Origin: Lentisphaerae bacterium RIFOXYC12_FULL_60_16
GTDB taxonomy: Bacteria > Verrucomicrobiota > Kiritimatiellia > UBA8416 > YA12-FULL-60-10
NCBI GenBank assembly: GCA_001803315.1
Contig: MHBQ01000079.1
Span: forward strand, 1-34,267
Reading direction: 5' to 3'
DNA length: 34,267 nt
Positions 22,370-30,256 of the stretch are shown here, piece by piece. Position 1 is the stretch's first letter. Each line of letters opens with the position of its first letter. The notes beneath the pieces are model-generated. The model ran no database searches and was not told the origin of the DNA. It saw only the letters and a program-made list of their open reading frames with translations. The position numbers and the translations under genes are program-made.

Positions 22370-23674
22370 ATGCGGACGATGTTGACCATATTGATTGCAG
22401 CGGGAATCATGGTCGCCGTGCATGGATCGGCGGTTGAAGAATTTCAATGGTCCTGGGATGGAGAACCGGATGCGGCTCCGGTTTCCGAGAAACCTGAATC
22501 GCGGGATCAGCCGGTTCCCCGCACTGAACCGCCCGCGCCTGTCGTTCCCGCCATTGCGCCGCCCGCGCCCGTGGTTTCCGCTGCTCCGGGCGATCAGCGC
22601 TTGACGGAAGCCTACCAGCGTCTGCTCAAGGACAATCTTGAACTTCGTCGCCGGATCCAGGAAACCCAGGGTCAGGAGGCGACCATACGCCGTGAGAATG
22701 AACGGTTGAACCTGGAAGTGCGAGACCTGGAGTCCAGGATACAGGAGTCTGTCAAGGCGATCGGGAAAATGCGGCAGGAACAGGTTGCCGAACGGGAGAA
22801 CCCGGATCGGCAGATCGATCTGGAGGGACGTCTTAACCAGGCCGAAGTTGAGCGACAGCGGTTGGCTGAAGAGCTGGAGCGGGTGCGCGCGCAGGCGGCA
22901 AGCATGCCGGTCGCCCTGCCGGTGGTTCCGGTGGTTGAAGCATCGCCGGCCGGTCCGGCCGTTGAACCTGGTTCCGATCTGTACCGCAAGGTGGAGCAGG
23001 AGAATCGCGCCTTGAAAGACCGCCTGGCGGAAGCTGACACGGTTCGCCGTCAGGCCATCGAGGCCCGCGAGCAGATTGCGAAGGATGCCGAGTCTGCCCA
23101 GCAACAGGCGGCGGCGGCTGAGCAGAAGCGGTTGGAGCTGGAACGTCAGCTGGCGGCCGTGAAGCAGACGGAATCGGCCCAGCAGGGCACCATCGAACGG
23201 CTGATGCAGGAGATCCCCAAGCTGGAAGGGGAACTGGCCACCCTGCGCAACCGGACGGTGGAATCATCCCGTGCAGCCCAGGGGCAGCAACAGGAAGTTG
23301 AATTGCTCCGGGCGGAACTGGAACGACGGGAGCAACGGCTGGTCAAGGCTGAAAAGATGGCGGCGTTGATGAACCGTGCCCGCGAGGAAGTCCGGCAGGT
23401 GGACAGCCGGGAAAAGCGCGACATGCATTTCAACATGGCCGTGGTCTACCAGCGGGAAGGCCGTTTCCGGGATGCCGAACAGGCGTACTTGAGCTCCCTC
23501 CAGATTGATCCGTCGGATGCCGACGTGCATTACAACCTGGGTATCCTTTACGAAGATGAACTGGGTGAGCCCGGCAAGGCGGCTGTCCATTACCGGCGGT
23601 ATCTCCGCCTGGCCCCGTCGGCTCCCGATGCCGACCAGGTCAGGGAATGGTTGCTACGCCTGGACATGAAGTAG
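22370..23674 (+). CDS. Exported coiled-coil protein with C-terminal TPRs
   Basis: The 434-residue product has a signal peptide ('MRTMLTILIAAGIMVAVHGSA'), a Pro-rich stretch (about 30-75), a very long coiled coil (about 80-335, rich in Glu, Gln and Arg heptads) and two to three TPR units at the end ('MHFNMAVVYQREGRFRDAEQAYL', quoted as MHFNMAVVYQREGRF; 'DADVHYNLGILYEDE'; 'KAAVHYRRYLRLAP'). The protein should lie in the periplasm or on the envelope and act as a scaffold. It is 84 bases after the secretin in the same direction with no terminator between. I infer it is a structural or pilotin-like accessory of the secretin, but no family with a known function was recognised. Confidence 0.72.
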   Translation: MRTMLTILIAAGIMVAVHGSAVEEFQWSWDGEPDAAPVSEKPESRDQPVPRTEPPAPVVPAIAPPAPVVSAAPGDQRLTEAYQRLLKDNLELRRRIQETQGQEATIRRENERLNLEVRDLESRIQESVKAIGKMRQEQVAERENPDRQIDLEGRLNQAEVERQRLAEELERVRAQAASMPVALPVVPVVEASPAGPAVEPGSDLYRKVEQENRALKDRLAEADTVRRQAIEAREQIAKDAESAQQQAAAAEQKRLELERQLAAVKQTESAQQGTIERLMQEIPKLEGELATLRNRTVESSRAAQGQQQEVELLRAELERREQRLVKAEKMAALMNRAREEVRQVDSREKRDMHFNMAVVYQREGRFRDAEQAYLSSLQIDPSDADVHYNLGILYEDELGEPGKAAVHYRRYLRLAPSAPDADQVREWLLRLDMK

Positions 23675-23723
23675 GCGTGATGGAACGGGCGGCGTCGTGT
23701 CGGGGTGTCGGGACGGATCGTTC

Positions 23724-25403
23724 ATGAAAACCTGGATTCCAGCGGTGGTATTGTTGTTGGTGATTGTGCCGACTGCCATCCTGACGTTCCTGGCGGCGGA
23801 ATCGTTTCGTGCCCGGGAACTGATGCTGGAGAACCGTCTGGATTCCGCTGCGGATCATGCCTTGCGGGTGGTGGGACAGCAGGTCCAGGCGGGGTTGGAT
23901 ACCGACTTGGAACAGGTGTCCGACGCCATGGCGCGGACCGCCGGTGCCGGGGAGCTTGCCATGATCCGGGATGCCGCCGTCCGGGTGGCCGGGCAGCGTG
24001 AAGCCGTGGCCCAGGCTTACCTGTACGTGCATCCCTGGGGATTCCTGCATCCTGCGGATCTTCCGGGAGAGCCGGTTGATCCACTGGTGGAGACAATCCG
24101 GCGTCAACTGGCGGTACATCCCGACGGTGAGATCTTGTGGTTTACGGACCGGGGTCAGGCGTTCGGGTTCCGACGGATCATGAGCCGGCGCGATTTATAT
24201 GCAGGGTTCATGGTGTTTTCGGATGCCCTTGCCAAGCGGTTGCAGACGGCCCTGGAAGTCGCCGGGGCGGATGATTTTGTGCTGGTGGCGGAAGGGCCGG
24301 GAATCGCCGCGTCCAGCCTTTTGTCGCGTGGCGCCGGGGACGTCCTGGTAAGTGATTCGTTTTCGGCGGAAGGGTCCGGGGAGAACGCATTCCGGTCCGC
24401 CCTGCGTGAATACATACGGTCGGGTCGTGCGCGTGCCGTCCGTTCCCTGCCTCCGCCTTATGAATCGGTCCGCCTGATGGCGTTTACCCGGATGCATGGA
24501 GTTCCCCGTCAGGCTCCGGGATCCTCCGGGTCAGGCCGCTGGCATGAATCCCTTCACGGATGGGGGATCAGTCTGCTGGCCGTCGGTGTGGTCATCGGGG
24601 TTTGGATTGTGCTTCGGGCAGCCTCGCTGGAAATCCGTAAAGTTTCGGCCCGCAGTTCCTTTCTGGTGGGGATTTCGCATGACCTGCGGACCCCGCTTGC
24701 CTCCATGAAGCTACTCGTGGAAAGCCTTTACCTCGGGCATGTGGACGACCCGGCCAAACGGCGGCGTTTCCTGGGTACGTTGCTGGCGGAATGCGACCGG
24801 TTGGGGCAGTTGGTTGAACGGGTGTTGTTCATGGTGCGCTACGGGCAGGATGCCGTGGTGTTGCGTTTGCACCCCACCGATGCGGGCGCCCTGGTACGCC
24901 ATGCGGTGGCGGCGTTCCGGCAGGCCCGTTGGCCCGATACGGACCCGGTGGCCGGCGACGGAGCGGATGCGCGGATGGAACCCGTGTTCAACGTGGTGGT
25001 GGCCGACAACCTGCCGTTGGTGCGGATCGATGAGACGGCAATCACCCAGATCCTTCTCAACCTGCTGGATAATGCGGTGCGCTATGGACGGCCACCGGAC
25101 GGGCGCCTGTGCATACGGGTGGAACTGGCAACGGAGCTGCGCCGCGGCGGCTGGTTGGCCGGCCGCTCCAGGCCGTGGGTCCGGTTGTCCGTATCGGATA
25201 ACGGTCCCGGCATGGCGGGGCCTGTCCGGCGCCGGGTATTCCGCCCCTATTACCGGGCTCCGGGAGTGGCGCAGGAACATGTTTCAGGTGTGGGGTTGGG
25301 GTTGGCGTTGTGCCGGCATCTGGTGCAGGCGCATGGCGGCAGGATCACGGTGGACAGTGCACCGGGCCGCGGTACAACCTTCAACGTGCTGTTGAAAGTG
25401 TAA
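23724..25403 (+). CDS. Membrane sensor histidine kinase
   Basis: This 559-residue kinase has a first membrane helix (about 4-24), an extracytoplasmic sensor region (about 25-278) without a recognised domain, and a second helix (about 280-301). The cytoplasmic HisKA domain follows with the phosphorylated His319 in 'VGISHDLRTPLAS', then an HATPase_c domain with the N-box 'ITQILLNLLDNAVRYG', G1 'VSDNGPGM', and G2 'GVGLGLALCRHLV'. It phosphorylates a response regulator, most probably the OmpR-type one at 26217. No HAMP domain is evident between the second helix and HisKA. ATG 23724 starts directly with the signal-anchor (MKTWIPAVVLLL). It is followed, 18 bases later, by an AKR-like gene rather than by the regulator. 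Confidence 0.9.
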   Translation: MKTWIPAVVLLLVIVPTAILTFLAAESFRARELMLENRLDSAADHALRVVGQQVQAGLDTDLEQVSDAMARTAGAGELAMIRDAAVRVAGQREAVAQAYLYVHPWGFLHPADLPGEPVDPLVETIRRQLAVHPDGEILWFTDRGQAFGFRRIMSRRDLYAGFMVFSDALAKRLQTALEVAGADDFVLVAEGPGIAASSLLSRGAGDVLVSDSFSAEGSGENAFRSALREYIRSGRARAVRSLPPPYESVRLMAFTRMHGVPRQAPGSSGSGRWHESLHGWGISLLAVGVVIGVWIVLRAASLEIRKVSARSSFLVGISHDLRTPLASMKLLVESLYLGHVDDPAKRRRFLGTLLAECDRLGQLVERVLFMVRYGQDAVVLRLHPTDAGALVRHAVAAFRQARWPDTDPVAGDGADARMEPVFNVVVADNLPLVRIDETAITQILLNLLDNAVRYGRPPDGRLCIRVELATELRRGGWLAGRSRPWVRLSVSDNGPGMAGPVRRRVFRPYYRAPGVAQEHVSGVGLGLALCRHLVQAHGGRITVDSAPGRGTTFNVLLKV

Positions 25404-25421
25404 CGCAACAAGGAGTGTTCG

Positions 25422-26207
25422 ATGTTATTACCGGTTGTAAGGTTCTGCGGTTTGAATGTGACGCGTCTGGTGCTGGGGGCCAATCCCTTTGGCGGGTTCA
25501 GCCATCAGGATGAGGAACGGGACCGGGCCATGCGGGAATACCATACCGTTTCGCGTATCAAGGAAACCTGGGACCGGGCGGCCGCCGCCGGCATCAACAC
25601 CATGGTGACCAACAACGAAACCGTGCAGGTGGTGCAGGCGGTACGGGACCATCTCGGGGCCGGCGGCCCACTCCAGTGGATCGCCCAGGTCATGGGCCGG
25701 GGGCAGCCGGAAATGCGCAAGGCGGTTGACGAGGTGACAGCCATCGGTTGCAAGGCCCTGTATTTCCACGGGGCGCTGGTTGACGATGCCTACCGTCGCA
25801 AGGATGTGGAATCCGTCCGGATGTGGTGCGATTATGCCCGGTCGAAGGGCGTCCCGGCCGGGGTGGCCAGCCATGCACCGGAGGTCCACCGGTGGGTGAA
25901 CGACCTGGATGTTGCGGATTTCCATGCGGTCTGCTTCTTTAATTGCGGCAGTTTGCATGCCGGGAAGGGCCATCGATTCCGGCTGGCCGATGTGGCGCCC
26001 GCGGTGGCCTGTATCCGGGAGATCCGGAAACCCTGCATCGGGTACAAGATCATGGGGGCCGGACGGATTGATCCGCTTATGGCGTTCGAGTATGCCCTTG
26101 AGGGTATCAAGCCCGGGGATGTGGTGAATGTCGGCATGTATCGCGGTGACCGGGATGATATGGTCGAAGCCAACGCGGCCATGGTGCGCAAAATCCTCGA
26201 ATCGTAG
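25422..26207 (+). CDS. Aldo/keto-reductase-like TIM-barrel protein, catalytic residues not evident
   Basis: The 261-residue product opens like an aldo/keto reductase ('LNVTRLVLGANPFGGFS'). It keeps barrel features such as 'AAAAGINTMVTNNET' (AKR: AGINFFDTA.vYG), 'CKALYFHGAL' (the His-bearing strand) and 'GYKIMGAGRIDP'. However, the Asp and Tyr of the AKR tetrad are Asn and Glu here, and the Lys strand reads 'LQWIAQVMG', so normal NADPH-linked carbonyl reduction is doubtful. It may be a lyase, isomerase or binding protein on a TIM barrel. AAGGAG lies six bases before ATG 25422, so it is well expressed. Its place between a histidine kinase and a response regulator, with gaps of 18 and 9 bases, makes it part of the same transcript. 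Confidence 0.68.
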   Translation: MLLPVVRFCGLNVTRLVLGANPFGGFSHQDEERDRAMREYHTVSRIKETWDRAAAAGINTMVTNNETVQVVQAVRDHLGAGGPLQWIAQVMGRGQPEMRKAVDEVTAIGCKALYFHGALVDDAYRRKDVESVRMWCDYARSKGVPAGVASHAPEVHRWVNDLDVADFHAVCFFNCGSLHAGKGHRFRLADVAPAVACIREIRKPCIGYKIMGAGRIDPLMAFEYALEGIKPGDVVNVGMYRGDRDDMVEANAAMVRKILES

Positions 26208-26216
26208 GAGGCGGTC

Positions 26217-26918
26217 ATGGGAGAAACCAAGAAAAAGATCCTGCTGGTGGAGGATGATCCTTCCATCCGCATGGCGGTGGAGGAGAACCTGACCTTTGCA
26301 GGATATGAGGCGGTCTCCTGCGGGGATGGGCGGGAAGGCATGCGGCTTGCCACCGAGGCAAAGCCCGACCTGATCCTGCTGGACATCATGCTGCCGGGCA
26401 TGTCCGGATATGAAATCTGCCGCAAACTGCGCGATGCCGGACAGGCGGTGCCGGTGATCATGTTGACCGCACGCCAGGAGGAGTTCGACAAGCTGCATGG
26501 GTTCGAGATGGGGGCGGATGACTACGTCACCAAGCCGTTCAGTATCCAGGAACTCCTGGCGCGTATCAAGGCGGTCCTGTTGCGCGGGCGCGGCCGTACC
26601 GGGGTGAAGGCCTACCGGTTCGCCAACTGTGTGCTGGACATGGAGTCGCGGATTCTGCAACGGGATGGCAAGGAGGTTACCCTGACCCGCACGGAATTCG
26701 AGTTGCTCGCGTATTTCTGTGCCAATGACGGCAAGGCCCTGTCGAGGGACCAGGTGATGAATGATGTGTGGGGTACGGAGTATTACGGGACCCAGCGATC
26801 CCTGGACAGTTTTGTGGCCAACCTGCGGAACAAGATCGAACGCAAGGCGGGTAAGCCGGAGCATATTCTCACCGTTCATGGAGTCGGATACAAGTTCGTG
26901 GGTTCGTCGGCGTCCTGA
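26217..26918 (+). CDS. OmpR/PhoB-type response regulator
   Basis: The 233-residue product has a receiver domain (1-120) with acidic D13/D14 ('LLVEDDPS'), phospho-acceptor D56 ('LILLDIMLPG'), Thr84 and Lys106 ('VTKPF'). A winged-helix DNA-binding domain (about 135-230) follows, with 'LTRTEFELLAYFCAND' and 'RSLDSFVANLRNKIE', the usual trans-activation loop and recognition helix, ending 'TVHGVGYKFV'. It is a transcription factor activated by phosphorylation, presumably by the kinase at 23724. All catalytic residues are present. The start follows the AKR-like stop by nine bases with GGAGG upstream. Targets are unknown; the tandem octamer at 9907-9922 is a candidate only by appearance. Confidence 0.93.
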   Translation: MGETKKKILLVEDDPSIRMAVEENLTFAGYEAVSCGDGREGMRLATEAKPDLILLDIMLPGMSGYEICRKLRDAGQAVPVIMLTARQEEFDKLHGFEMGADDYVTKPFSIQELLARIKAVLLRGRGRTGVKAYRFANCVLDMESRILQRDGKEVTLTRTEFELLAYFCANDGKALSRDQVMNDVWGTEYYGTQRSLDSFVANLRNKIERKAGKPEHILTVHGVGYKFVGSSAS

Positions 26919-26955
26919 TCCCCGTGTGCCGGAACCTGCAAGGAGCGTTCATCCC

Positions 26956-27888
26956 GTGACGGGCATTGTTTTCGATCCGGTTTACCGGGAACATGATCCC
27001 GGCCCCGGGCATCCGGAATCCCCGTCCCGTTTGGATGCCGTGTGGAAAGGCATTGAGCAGGCCGGTGTCAAATGGTTGCCGGTGCCGGCCCGGCCTGCCA
27101 GCGAAGCGGAACTTGCGTACTGTCATACGGCTGATTATATCCGCGGAGTCCGGCGGGACGTGGCTTCGGACGTCGGCTGCCTGAGTACCGGGGATACGGA
27201 CTGCTGTCCCCGTTCCTTTGAGGTGGCGCGGCTGGCTGTGGGCGGGGTGCTCAATGCGGTGGAGGCGGTGATCAATGGCCGGGTTTCAAACGCGTTCTGC
27301 GCGGTGCGTCCGCCGGGACATCATGCGACAGCCGATCGCGGCATGGGATTCTGCATTTTCAATAATGTGGCTGTTGCGGCACGTGCCCTGCAACGGCATC
27401 ATGGGGTCCGGCGGATCCTGATTGTGGACTGGGATGTGCATCACGGCAACGGGACGCAGGAGTTGGTGAACGACGATCCGGACATTGCGTTCTTCAGTAC
27501 CCACCAATGGCCCGCCTACCCGGGGACGGGCCGCGCCCTGGAAACCGGCGCCGGCGCGGCTCGCGGGACGAAATTCAACTGTCCGTTACCTGCCGGTTCC
27601 GGACGGCATGAAGTGGTCGGTTCGTTCGACGAGAAGCTGGTGCCGGCCATGCAACGGTTCAAGCCTGAGTTTGTGCTCGTCTCCGCCGGGTTCGATGGCC
27701 GGCGGGGGGATCCGATCGGGGGATTCGAACTGACCGATCAGGATTTCACGGATCTGACCCGGCGGGTGTTGGATCTGGCGCGTGCCCATGCGGGGGGACG
27801 GGTGGTGTCCGTCCTGGAAGGCGGTTACCATCTGGAAGGGCTGGCGTCGGCGGTTGCCGCCCATGTGCGGACGCTGTCTGAAGCATAA
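26956..27888 (+). CDS. Histone-deacetylase-family zinc hydrolase
   Basis: This 310-residue protein belongs to the class II histone deacetylase / acetylpolyamine amidohydrolase superfamily, which removes acyl groups from lysine side chains or polyamines. All catalytic elements are present: 'RPPGHHA' (H122, H123), 'VDWDVHHGNGTQ' (zinc ligands D160, H162), 'SAGFDGRRGDP' (D247) and 'LEGGYHL' (Tyr291). It is a single-domain enzyme of normal length without a signal peptide, so it is cytoplasmic. I use GTG 26956 because AAGGAG is ten bases upstream and the family N-terminus ('TGIVFDPVYREHDPG') starts there; an upstream extension in the same frame overlaps the regulator gene and is not family-like. 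It lies 37 bases after the response regulator. Its substrate is unknown. Confidence 0.88.
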   Translation: MTGIVFDPVYREHDPGPGHPESPSRLDAVWKGIEQAGVKWLPVPARPASEAELAYCHTADYIRGVRRDVASDVGCLSTGDTDCCPRSFEVARLAVGGVLNAVEAVINGRVSNAFCAVRPPGHHATADRGMGFCIFNNVAVAARALQRHHGVRRILIVDWDVHHGNGTQELVNDDPDIAFFSTHQWPAYPGTGRALETGAGAARGTKFNCPLPAGSGRHEVVGSFDEKLVPAMQRFKPEFVLVSAGFDGRRGDPIGGFELTDQDFTDLTRRVLDLARAHAGGRVVSVLEGGYHLEGLASAVAAHVRTLSEA

Positions 27889-27924
27889 GGCTGACCCGGC
27901 CTGCGGGACTTGCCGCATGATCCC

Positions 27925-28965
27925 TTACAACCGGGCCGCGATGGTGAGGTTCCGGTTGGGTGGCAGATGGTCCGTACGGTCGGTTAATCCCAGCTCCCGG
28001 ATCATGGCTTTCAGGTGATCGCGTGCGGCTGCGAGGCGATCTTCCACTTCATCCACATGGGGTTTCTTTTCATACGTCACGGGATCGGGCAGGGACCCTG
28101 CCGCCATGCGCTGGTGGCAGCGCCAGCCGAACTGCATGACGCGGGCGAATTCTTCACGGGTCAGGTCCGGGTGCAGGCGGATCCACTGGTCATCGAACAC
28201 GTGGAAATCGAACAGCCATTTATGATCCTCAATGGACAGGGGGAGGTTGGGTTCGGATGCGGCCAGGATGGGAAGGATCGTGCGCCAGTCCAGCATGCCG
28301 CGGCCGGCCGGCAGGGTCTGTCGGCGATACCCGGTGTTGAGGAAGGCAATGGCGCCGTCCTTGAGATGGGTCAGATGCGTATAGGGTGCGGCACGGCGTG
28401 CAGCCTCCACCGGATCCTCGCATTGGCAGAGTACATTGGCCGTGTCGAGGCAGATGCCGGCAATGTCGGGACCGGTGGCCTCGATCAGGCGGATCAATTC
28501 GAACGTGGTAACATCGCCATGGGTTTCGATATTGATCCGGCTGGCGTGCTGGCGCAGGACGGGTCCCAGCCGGCGGATCAGGTCGGCCGTGTCGGTCAGC
28601 TGCCGGGTCCAGGGAACCGGATGCTCGTACCGTTCATTGCCGCCGCCCATCGAGGCGTGCAGCTCGTGCCAGCCGCAGGCGGCTGCGGCCGTGATGTCGT
28701 CCCGGATCTGCTGTTCCTGTTCGGCAACCGGCACGCCGGCAAGGTGGGGGTTGCAGGTGATGGACAGGGAGACATGCGAATAGAGGCCGAGTTCGTCCGC
28801 GCGGGCGCGGAGGGCCTTGAGTTCGCCGGGATCCCGGTTGGCGGACAGGTGGCGGACGCCGCCGAACTGGGCGCCTTCCAGCTTGAAGCGATGGATGAAG
28901 TCCAGTTGTTCGAAGGGGTTGAGTTTCAAGTCGCGCAACGTAAACGTGTCAATTCCTACTCGCAT
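27925..28965 (-). CDS. Sugar phosphate isomerase/epimerase-like TIM barrel
   Basis: The 346-residue product belongs to the xylose-isomerase-like (AP endonuclease 2) TIM-barrel superfamily. Candidate metal ligands sit on strand ends: Glu in 'INIETHG', Asp in 'GICLDTANV', His in 'THLTHLKDG' and Glu in 'LSIEDHKW'. Members interconvert sugars or cyclitols. It follows the Gfo/Idh/MocA oxidoreductase by 49 bases, a pairing typical of inositol or keto-sugar catabolism, where the oxidoreductase makes a keto intermediate that the isomerase processes. ATG 28965 has AGGAAGGA just upstream on the minus strand; the longer open frame that reaches 29046 is not family-like. It is cytoplasmic. The exact substrate is not identifiable. 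Confidence 0.85.
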   Translation of the reverse strand: MRVGIDTFTLRDLKLNPFEQLDFIHRFKLEGAQFGGVRHLSANRDPGELKALRARADELGLYSHVSLSITCNPHLAGVPVAEQEQQIRDDITAAAACGWHELHASMGGGNERYEHPVPWTRQLTDTADLIRRLGPVLRQHASRINIETHGDVTTFELIRLIEATGPDIAGICLDTANVLCQCEDPVEAARRAAPYTHLTHLKDGAIAFLNTGYRRQTLPAGRGMLDWRTILPILAASEPNLPLSIEDHKWLFDFHVFDDQWIRLHPDLTREEFARVMQFGWRCHQRMAAGSLPDPVTYEKKPHVDEVEDRLAAARDHLKAMIRELGLTDRTDHLPPNRNLTIAARL

Positions 28966-29014
28966 AACACCGGTTCCTTCCTGTTGATTGCCGGATGGCT
29001 GGCTGAATGGCGGA

Positions 29015-30172
29015 TCAGGACGATTTGCGGCTGCCGACATCCACATGGTAGTTGGTTTTGGCCGCGGCGATTCCCTGCAGCGATTCGGGCATGCCGACGG
29101 ATTTCCATTTACGGGGCCGGATCGGCAGCTTCACGGTACGGCCGGTGTCCACCGACCGGTAGGCAGCCTCTGCCACTTCGACGGTGCCGCGGCAATCGCG
29201 TCCGCTGGTGGTGATGCGGGCCGGTTCGCCGCGCAACATCGCGACCCATTCCCGGATGCATCGCTCATGTCCACCCCATTCGCCGCCTTCAACCTTCACG
29301 AAACCATCCTTGACGGCGGGTCCATACCGTTTGATGGCGGCCGTATCGGCTTCGTGCAGGCGCACGAACGTGCCGCGGCCCGACATGCGGTAGGCTTCAC
29401 CCCGGGTTCCGCAGGCCTGGACCATTTCATACCACAGGCAGTTGGCCCCGTGGTGGGAGCGCGTCCACCAGTTGATGGACAGTTCTGCCAGGGCGCCGGA
29501 TTTCAATTTGGCCGCCAGGATGCCGGCAAATTCACCCTGCATCCGTTCGGGTCGGGTGGCGGACAGGCAGGTGACCGCATCCACTTCGCCGGCATACCAG
29601 CGCAGGCCGTCGATCTGGTGGGTCAGGCAGCTCATGATGCATCCACCGCCGATGCCGTCCTTCCAGTGCGCCCAGCTGGTCGGGGGAAGGACCACGTCCT
29701 GATTGTGATCCAGTTTCCAGAAAAACACGTCACCCAGCACGCCTGATTCGACGATATCCTTGAGTGTCATCCATTCGCCGTTGTAGCGGCGGTCATGGCA
29801 GATGGTCAAGGTAACGCCGGCCTTTTCGCAGGCCTCGATCATCCGGTCGCATTCCCAGACATTGCGGCCCATGACCTTCTCAACGAGCACGTGTTTGCCG
29901 GCGCGGGCCGCGGCAATGGTGGCGGGCATGTGCAGGTTGTGCGGCAGGAGAATATCCACGGCCTGTACCTCGGGAATGGCCAGTGCCTCATGATAATCGC
30001 GGACAATCCGGACGTCCGGCCCGACCATTTTCCGGATCGCCTCGTCGCGACCGGGGTTTGATTCAGCCACGGCGACCAGTTCACAGTGATCCTTGACCTT
30101 GGGGAACCCCTGCATGTGTGCGCCCATGATGCCGCCGCCGCCGAGGATCGCAACCTTCACTTTATCCGCCAT
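29015..30172 (-). CDS. Gfo/Idh/MocA-family NAD(P)-dependent oxidoreductase
   Basis: This 385-residue protein has an N-terminal Rossmann fold with 'VAILGGGGIMGAHM' (GxGxxG) and a C-terminal alpha/beta substrate domain. The catalytic-site Lys segment reads 'HVLVEKVMGRN', where most members have EKP, so Pro is Val. The segment 'GGGCIMSCLTHQIDGLRW' supplies the usual His (TH.ID). The family oxidises sugars, inositols and glycoside 3-hydroxyls. Position beside the TIM-barrel isomerase and divergent from an AraC regulator suggests a small carbohydrate-use operon. AAAGGA lies upstream of ATG 30172. Downstream the isomerase starts 49 bases later. The substrate is unknown. Confidence 0.88.
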   Translation of the reverse strand: MADKVKVAILGGGGIMGAHMQGFPKVKDHCELVAVAESNPGRDEAIRKMVGPDVRIVRDYHEALAIPEVQAVDILLPHNLHMPATIAAARAGKHVLVEKVMGRNVWECDRMIEACEKAGVTLTICHDRRYNGEWMTLKDIVESGVLGDVFFWKLDHNQDVVLPPTSWAHWKDGIGGGCIMSCLTHQIDGLRWYAGEVDAVTCLSATRPERMQGEFAGILAAKLKSGALAELSINWWTRSHHGANCLWYEMVQACGTRGEAYRMSGRGTFVRLHEADTAAIKRYGPAVKDGFVKVEGGEWGGHERCIREWVAMLRGEPARITTSGRDCRGTVEVAEAAYRSVDTGRTVKLPIRPRKWKSVGMPESLQGIAAAKTNYHVDVGSRKSS

Positions 30173-30200
30173 GACGATGATCCTTTCTGCTTAAAAAAGT

Positions 30201-30227
30201 GGACACCCTGTCCGTATCGATGCGATA
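30201..30227. promoter_or_regulatory. Paired 5-3-5 palindromes in the divergent promoter region
   Basis: Two perfect hyphenated inverted repeats lie side by side: GGACA-CCC-TGTCC (30201-30213) and TATCG-ATG-CGATA (30215-30227). Their centres are 14 bases apart. They occupy the 84-base gap between the oxidoreductase and AraC genes, where an operator is expected. Which protein binds is unknown; AraC proteins usually bind direct repeats, not palindromes. Confidence 0.45.
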
Positions 30228-30256
30228 TATAAAGCCATATTATTCATGAACGAGGA

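Noticed and set aside
21788-23104. Minus-strand open frame of 438 codons opposite the secretin and TPR genes
   Set aside because: It is antisense to the secretin core, whose motifs are clear, and has no ribosome site or recognisable content.
25428-26879. Minus-strand open frame of 483 codons opposite the AKR-like and response-regulator genes
   Set aside because: It is a shadow of two supported genes; its translation is His/Pro/Gly-rich and shows no domain.
26761-26955. N-terminal extension of the histone-deacetylase-like protein
   Set aside because: The added 65 residues overlap the regulator gene in another frame and do not resemble any HDAC N-terminus.
28015-29214. Plus-strand open frame of 399 codons opposite the isomerase and oxidoreductase
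   Set aside because: It overlaps two well-supported genes in antisense and has no motif or family-like start.
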